Both the position numbers and the translations under genes were made by a program. A stretch of 64,000 bases of DNA from positions 14,996,443 to 15,060,442 of the forward strand of contig OZ038464.1 in the NCBI GenBank assembly GCA_964036295.1. The letters are read 5' to 3'. Below the pieces are notes generated by a model. That model was not told the DNA's origin. It did not search any database and saw only the letters and a list, made by a program, of their open reading frames with translations. The first letter of the stretch is position 1; the number at the start of each line of letters is the position of its first letter. This document shows positions 60,466 through 64,000 of the stretch, one piece after another. This DNA comes from Plumapathes pennacea. Its lineage: Eukaryota; Cnidaria; Anthozoa; Antipatharia; Myriopathidae.

Positions 60466-60495
60466 GGGGGGGGGGGGGGGGGGGGGGGGGGGGGG
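60466..60495. repeat. Poly-G tract
   Basis: Thirty consecutive G, flanked on both sides by copies of cttataac/ttataaccggga. Confidence 0.95.
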
Positions 60496-61110
60496 CTTAT
60501 AACCGGGAGGACAAAAACGTCTGAAGTGCGTTCCATTTAAAATATATATTTTTGTTTAATCGGGCCCATTTAAATTGAACAACAGTGTTTAGAAGCATGC
60601 AACAATAACAGTAAAAGCTTTGGAACATAAACGTGCCCAGAAAAAAAGTGGTACACGTACAACGACGTTCGAGCTGCTATCCTACTGGTACTCCATCGGG
60701 CTCATCTGCTTCATATTCCTTCATATTATTCTTATATTATCCTCAGGGTCATTGTCTCACTCTCAAGACCATCGATTTTATTCTGCGTACCGTATATCTT
60801 AGCAGACTTTTTATTTTATTTTAACCATTTAATCATTTTAATTTATCGTTTTGCCATTTTTTCATTTTATCTTAAATCATTTTATCAAAAGTTGTCTTGT
60901 CTTACAAGACTGGGGGGGGGGGGGAGTTTGCAGATTTAGCTGCTTGAACTGCACAAAGAGGGAAAGCTACTATGACGTGTTTATAGAGTTTTTAGTCTCC
61001 TGCCGACTCTTTCTTTTGGTTTTAATTATTGTTGTGATTTCGTGTATCAACTGAGTAATTTCGAGCAATACGTTTAATCCAAAATGGTTCTGTGCAATAA
61101 GCGTGCATTT

Positions 61111-61297
61111 AATAAATTTCCACTGGTTTGCCGTGGTGTGGCCTCTTATTTACCACGATTTACGTCATCACATGGTCAAAATGTTGTGGACTCACGAGGC
61201 GCTTCGCCGAGTGAGTCCGCAACTAATTTTGACCATGTGATGACGTAAATCGTGGTAAATAAGAGTCCACACCACGGCAAACCAGTGGAAATTTATT
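61111..61297. repeat. Long foldback (near-perfect 187-bp palindrome)
   Basis: The left arm beginning aataaatttccactgg pairs with the right arm ending ccagtggaaatttatt. The inner 39 bp (cttatttaccacg... to ...tggtcaaaa) are exactly mirrored. The centre is near 61204 (gaggcgcttcgcc). Further fragments of the same words (ttaccac, gttgtggtaaa) lie at 61299-61446. Probably a MITE-type or foldback element. Confidence 0.85.
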
Positions 61298-61886
61298 TTT
61301 TACCACAACATTTAGAAATATACAGGAAACTTTCGTTGTATTTCGCTGCAAAACGTGACATGCTGGCGTCAGCATCGTTGTCTGGACTCTTATTTACCAC
61401 GGTAAATCGACCAATCAGAGAGCAAGAAACTAGTGTGTTGTGGTAAAAATGTTAATTTAATGAATACTTTATTGTGGAAACATTGGCTTCTCATTGGTCG
61501 AGAAATTTGATAACATCATATTTGTGTTCAGATTTGTATAATTCCTTTCCAGTTTCATAGCTGGAAATTTAAACAAGAGAAAATCAAAGCAGTGGTGCTT
61601 GTGCTTATTGTGCTCGTGTCATGCGTTGTTATTTTTCCGAGTTTGCCAGTTTAAACTGAGGGCGCTTTGAATCATCAGTCGTTCTAATGTCGAACCTATC
61701 ACATGTGTGAGGCCTATTTAAGACAAAGAATGTAACGAAACATGAAGCCCCACAACGGCCTATGGAATAAGATTTTTTGCGGTGTCGGTAGAAGTGGAAT
61801 TGTTTTCTGTATGGATTCTAGTTTAAATTTGAGTTGTTACATTTGCTCTTTTCCACTAATAAATAGGCACATTCCTTTTCTAACAG

Positions 61887-62684
61887 GGTGAAATAGTGGG
61901 GGATATTCAGTGTCATAAAGCACAAGTCCTTGGTGAGGGAAGTAAAGGCACTATGGTTTACGAAGGAACTTTGGTGTCTTCTGGAAGAAAAGTAGCCGTG
62001 AAAAGAATGGTCGCACAAATTTTTGACCTGAAAGAAGCTGAGCGACTAAAGCAATTGGATCATCCCAACATTATTAAGTGTTTGGGAATTGAAATTAAGG
62101 AGGACTTTATATACTTGGCACTGGAATATTGCCAGAAAACTCTGAGGAGATGTGTAGGAGAGAACGACTTTCAAAGAGAGGAAAGTGGTGTTGACAGACT
62201 TCAGTGCCTTAAAGACGTCACTTCAGCAGTGGAATACCTCCATGATAAGAGCATCTGTCACCGGGACATCAAGCCGGACAACATTTTATTGTCAGCCTCC
62301 CAACCCGTTCGTTTTGTTTTGGCCGACTTCAATACTGCGAGAGAATCCTGCTCAGAATCAATTTCAACGCATATTGGCGTTTTTGTTGGGACCATGGGCT
62401 ACATAGCACCAGAAATGTTCAACCCCTCAACAAAAATTACTAACAAAATTGACATTTTTTCACTTGGATGTGTGTTTTATTACACACTCGCTAACAAATG
62501 TCATCCCTATGGTTCAGTGAGACACCCGAAGGAATGCCAAGGAAACATTAATCGTGCCCAACAGCCGGTTCTCAAGGAAACTGCTTTCCTTGAACACGCG
62601 TGGACCAAACCAATTATCGAAGCGATGATTTCTTTCCGTCCTGATAAACGGCCATCTGCTAGAGATGTCTTGAAGAGTCTTGAG
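61887..62684 (+). CDS. Protein kinase exon, IRE1/RNase L-like
   Basis: A 798-bp exon (266 codons), phase 0 at both ends, acceptor ttctaacag, donor after the Glu codon at 62682-62684 (gtattt). Reading on past the donor gives a stop 24 bases later. It covers a whole kinase domain. Counting from the Met-position codon at 61896: glycine loop GEGSKGT (13-19), VAVK lysine 36, HRDIKPDN (122-129), ADFNTAR in place of the DFG segment (Asp144), GTMGYIAPE (166-173), and final helix RPSARDVLKSL. The G-loop to VAVKRM stretch resembles IRE1 and RNase L kinases. Catalytic Lys, HRD Asp and DFx Asp are all present, so activity is possible, though Asn replaces the Gly of DFG. The RNase (KEN) domain that follows in IRE1 is not visible. 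Confidence 0.88.
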
Positions 62685-63447
62685 GTATTTAATTATGTAC
62701 CAGTATAAATTTAATTAGTTATTTAGTTTTGAGCTCAGAAAACCACCTGTGGCCTTAATTTATATTTTCTAGAGATTAGCACGAAGTCCTTGATTTGCTT
62801 TAAATTACTGCAAAGATCGCTTGCGTTAGTTTTCTGTATACAGTGGATGTGGAAGCTTGAATTTTTTTCTGGGCTTTCTTTGGAACGTGCGAAGATCTTT
62901 ATCGGTAATGTTGCTATGTTTTGCAGCTGCTTATCAACATCCATCAATGGCTAGTCATATTCTTTCAAAAATTAACAAGGTTTTTAGATAATTTTTTATG
63001 CCCTTATTTCTGACCTGTGTTTTAGCTCGTTATCTAATCCGCCCCCTTCCCCTTGTCAAATATCTATTTTTATCCCTTACGGTTATCTGTTATAAAGTGC
63101 TTATAACAGCACCTTTTTTGTTGGTACACACTTGCATCGAAAGTGACCTTTAACCTTGCTCGACCTGAACAAAAGATGTGCTAGACCAAAATGTGATAAG
63201 GACACACTTGTAACGCAAGCGTGTATGCCTGCATTGTAGTTTGTTCTATAATATAATGGTCGCATTTCACACACGTCGTAGTTCACAAAATCACAGGTTT
63301 TACACGTTAGCCTATTCGTTCATCTTACTATAAAAACATGAACTTTTAAAAAACAAAGACGTCAATTATGTATTTATATCTGTCTTTATTTGTATTTATA
63401 TATGCGAACAATCGTATTTCTGTCGTGTTTGGTTTTATTGCCACCAG
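62685..63447 (+). other. Intron after the kinase exon
   Basis: Nothing recognised apart from AT-rich sequence. Confidence 0.4.
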
Positions 63448-63550
63448 AAACCAGAAGTTAGTTTTATGATGCAACGCAAAAGGAAGTTCTCAGCAGCGCA
63501 GGAGGAAACGATAAGTCCCGAAGCGGGCGGGGAATCCACTTCAATTATCA
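63448..63550 (+). CDS. Candidate exon after the kinase domain
   Basis: A 103-bp stretch between ccaccag and gtaaga, entering in phase 0, as the kinase exon requires, and leaving in phase 1. It encodes about 34 residues including MMQRKRKF, a possible basic nuclear-import patch, and a Glu/Ser-rich part. No domain recognised; it does not resemble an IRE1-type KEN domain. Confidence 0.45.
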
Positions 63551-63843
63551 GTAAGAGTCTATTTATTGTTTGATGTACGTTTTTATTGTTCAGGATATTT
63601 TTTCCAGAGAAGCGCGCATAAACATTACAATTTTTTTTTTTTTTTTTACATAAAGTACGTTACTGTCGTTATCACATTGGAAGCGGTTCGTTCCGCCGCT
63701 GCTTGTTTTCCTTTAGTGCTTGGTTTATGCAGTAGTTTTAACCATTTGTATGGGCAGCTGACAGGTTGTTTGACATTTTAGGGCCATCACAAGTTACGTA
63801 TATACCATATACCATACCATACCAATGCAGATCTGCATTTTAG

Positions 63844-63936
63844 GCTTCATTTTTTATGTCCACCGTTACACGAAGTCGAACAAAATGCCTTCGAACAATT
63901 CCTCACGAAACATCACTGGGCATTCAACTGCAACAG
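63844..63936 (+). CDS. Candidate small exon
   Basis: A 93-bp open stretch between a weak acceptor (gcattttag) and donor gtaacc, phase 1-1, compatible with the exon at 63448-63550. It encodes about 31 Ser/Asn-rich residues with no recognisable motif. Support is splice signals and frame only. Confidence 0.25.
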
Positions 63937-64000
63937 GTAACCCCGGCAGGCTCTATTACGTCAGAAGTTCCACTAGTGTAAAGGTTATACGTTTGTCGTT

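Larger units (their letters stand above)
59514..61886 (+). other. Intron between coiled-coil and kinase exons
   Basis: Holds an A-run near 60173-60192, poly-G tracts at 60466-60495 and 60912-60924 and a long foldback at 61111-61297. No exon recognised. Confidence 0.5.

Overview
The window is nuclear DNA of an animal, most likely an anthozoan cnidarian such as a stony coral. This is inferred from short phase-1 exons with GT/AG splice sites, large AT-rich introns, a CR1/L2-type LINE carrying a 2A-like motif, tRNA-derived SINEs, MITEs and many homopolymer-G runs. No species marker was recognised.

Layout. (1) Positions 1-15062 and 17731-37801 are two nearly identical copies of one block, with only a handful of substitutions noticed. 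The repeat distance at the right end is about 22.74 kb, so 15063-37801 looks like one full tandem unit and 1-15062 like the right part of the preceding unit. (2) Each block has a minus-strand gene for a cysteine peptidase resembling the herpesvirus-tegument (C76) type, preceded in the protein by a 2A-like motif. The gene is intact at 16843-18966 and cut by the window edge at 1-1236. To its right, on the plus strand, lies an array of about 1.31-kb units. Each unit carries one 198-bp exon for two ankyrin repeats; a divergent 204-bp ankyrin exon closes the array. Copy 1 shows five array exons, copy 2 nine, and one more sits at the junction (15604-15801). All are phase 1-1, so any number can be joined without breaking the frame. 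(3) 37.8-53.3 kb is mostly repeats: a 36-bp perfect hairpin, a 1.77-kb tandem duplication of a dispersed repeat ('element A'), a diverged 0.8-kb tandem duplication and a MITE. It also holds one isolated PA14-domain exon (47311-47411). (4) 53.3-64 kb has plus-strand exons for a death domain (53355-53618), a charged coiled coil (59365-59513) and an IRE1/RNase L-like protein kinase (61887-62684), followed by two weaker candidate exons. A frameshifted CR1/L2-like LINE (55905-59221) and a tRNA-derived SINE lie in the intron between the death-domain and coiled-coil exons.

Working together. The ankyrin, death-domain, coiled-coil and kinase exons share strand, and their splice phases fit end to end. 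The simplest inference is one large gene (or a small cluster) for an ankyrin / death domain / coiled-coil / kinase protein of innate-immune or stress-signalling style, whose ankyrin array is expanding by unequal exchange. Only RNA data can show whether the exons are joined in one transcript. No 5' first exon and no 3' end of that gene is visible.
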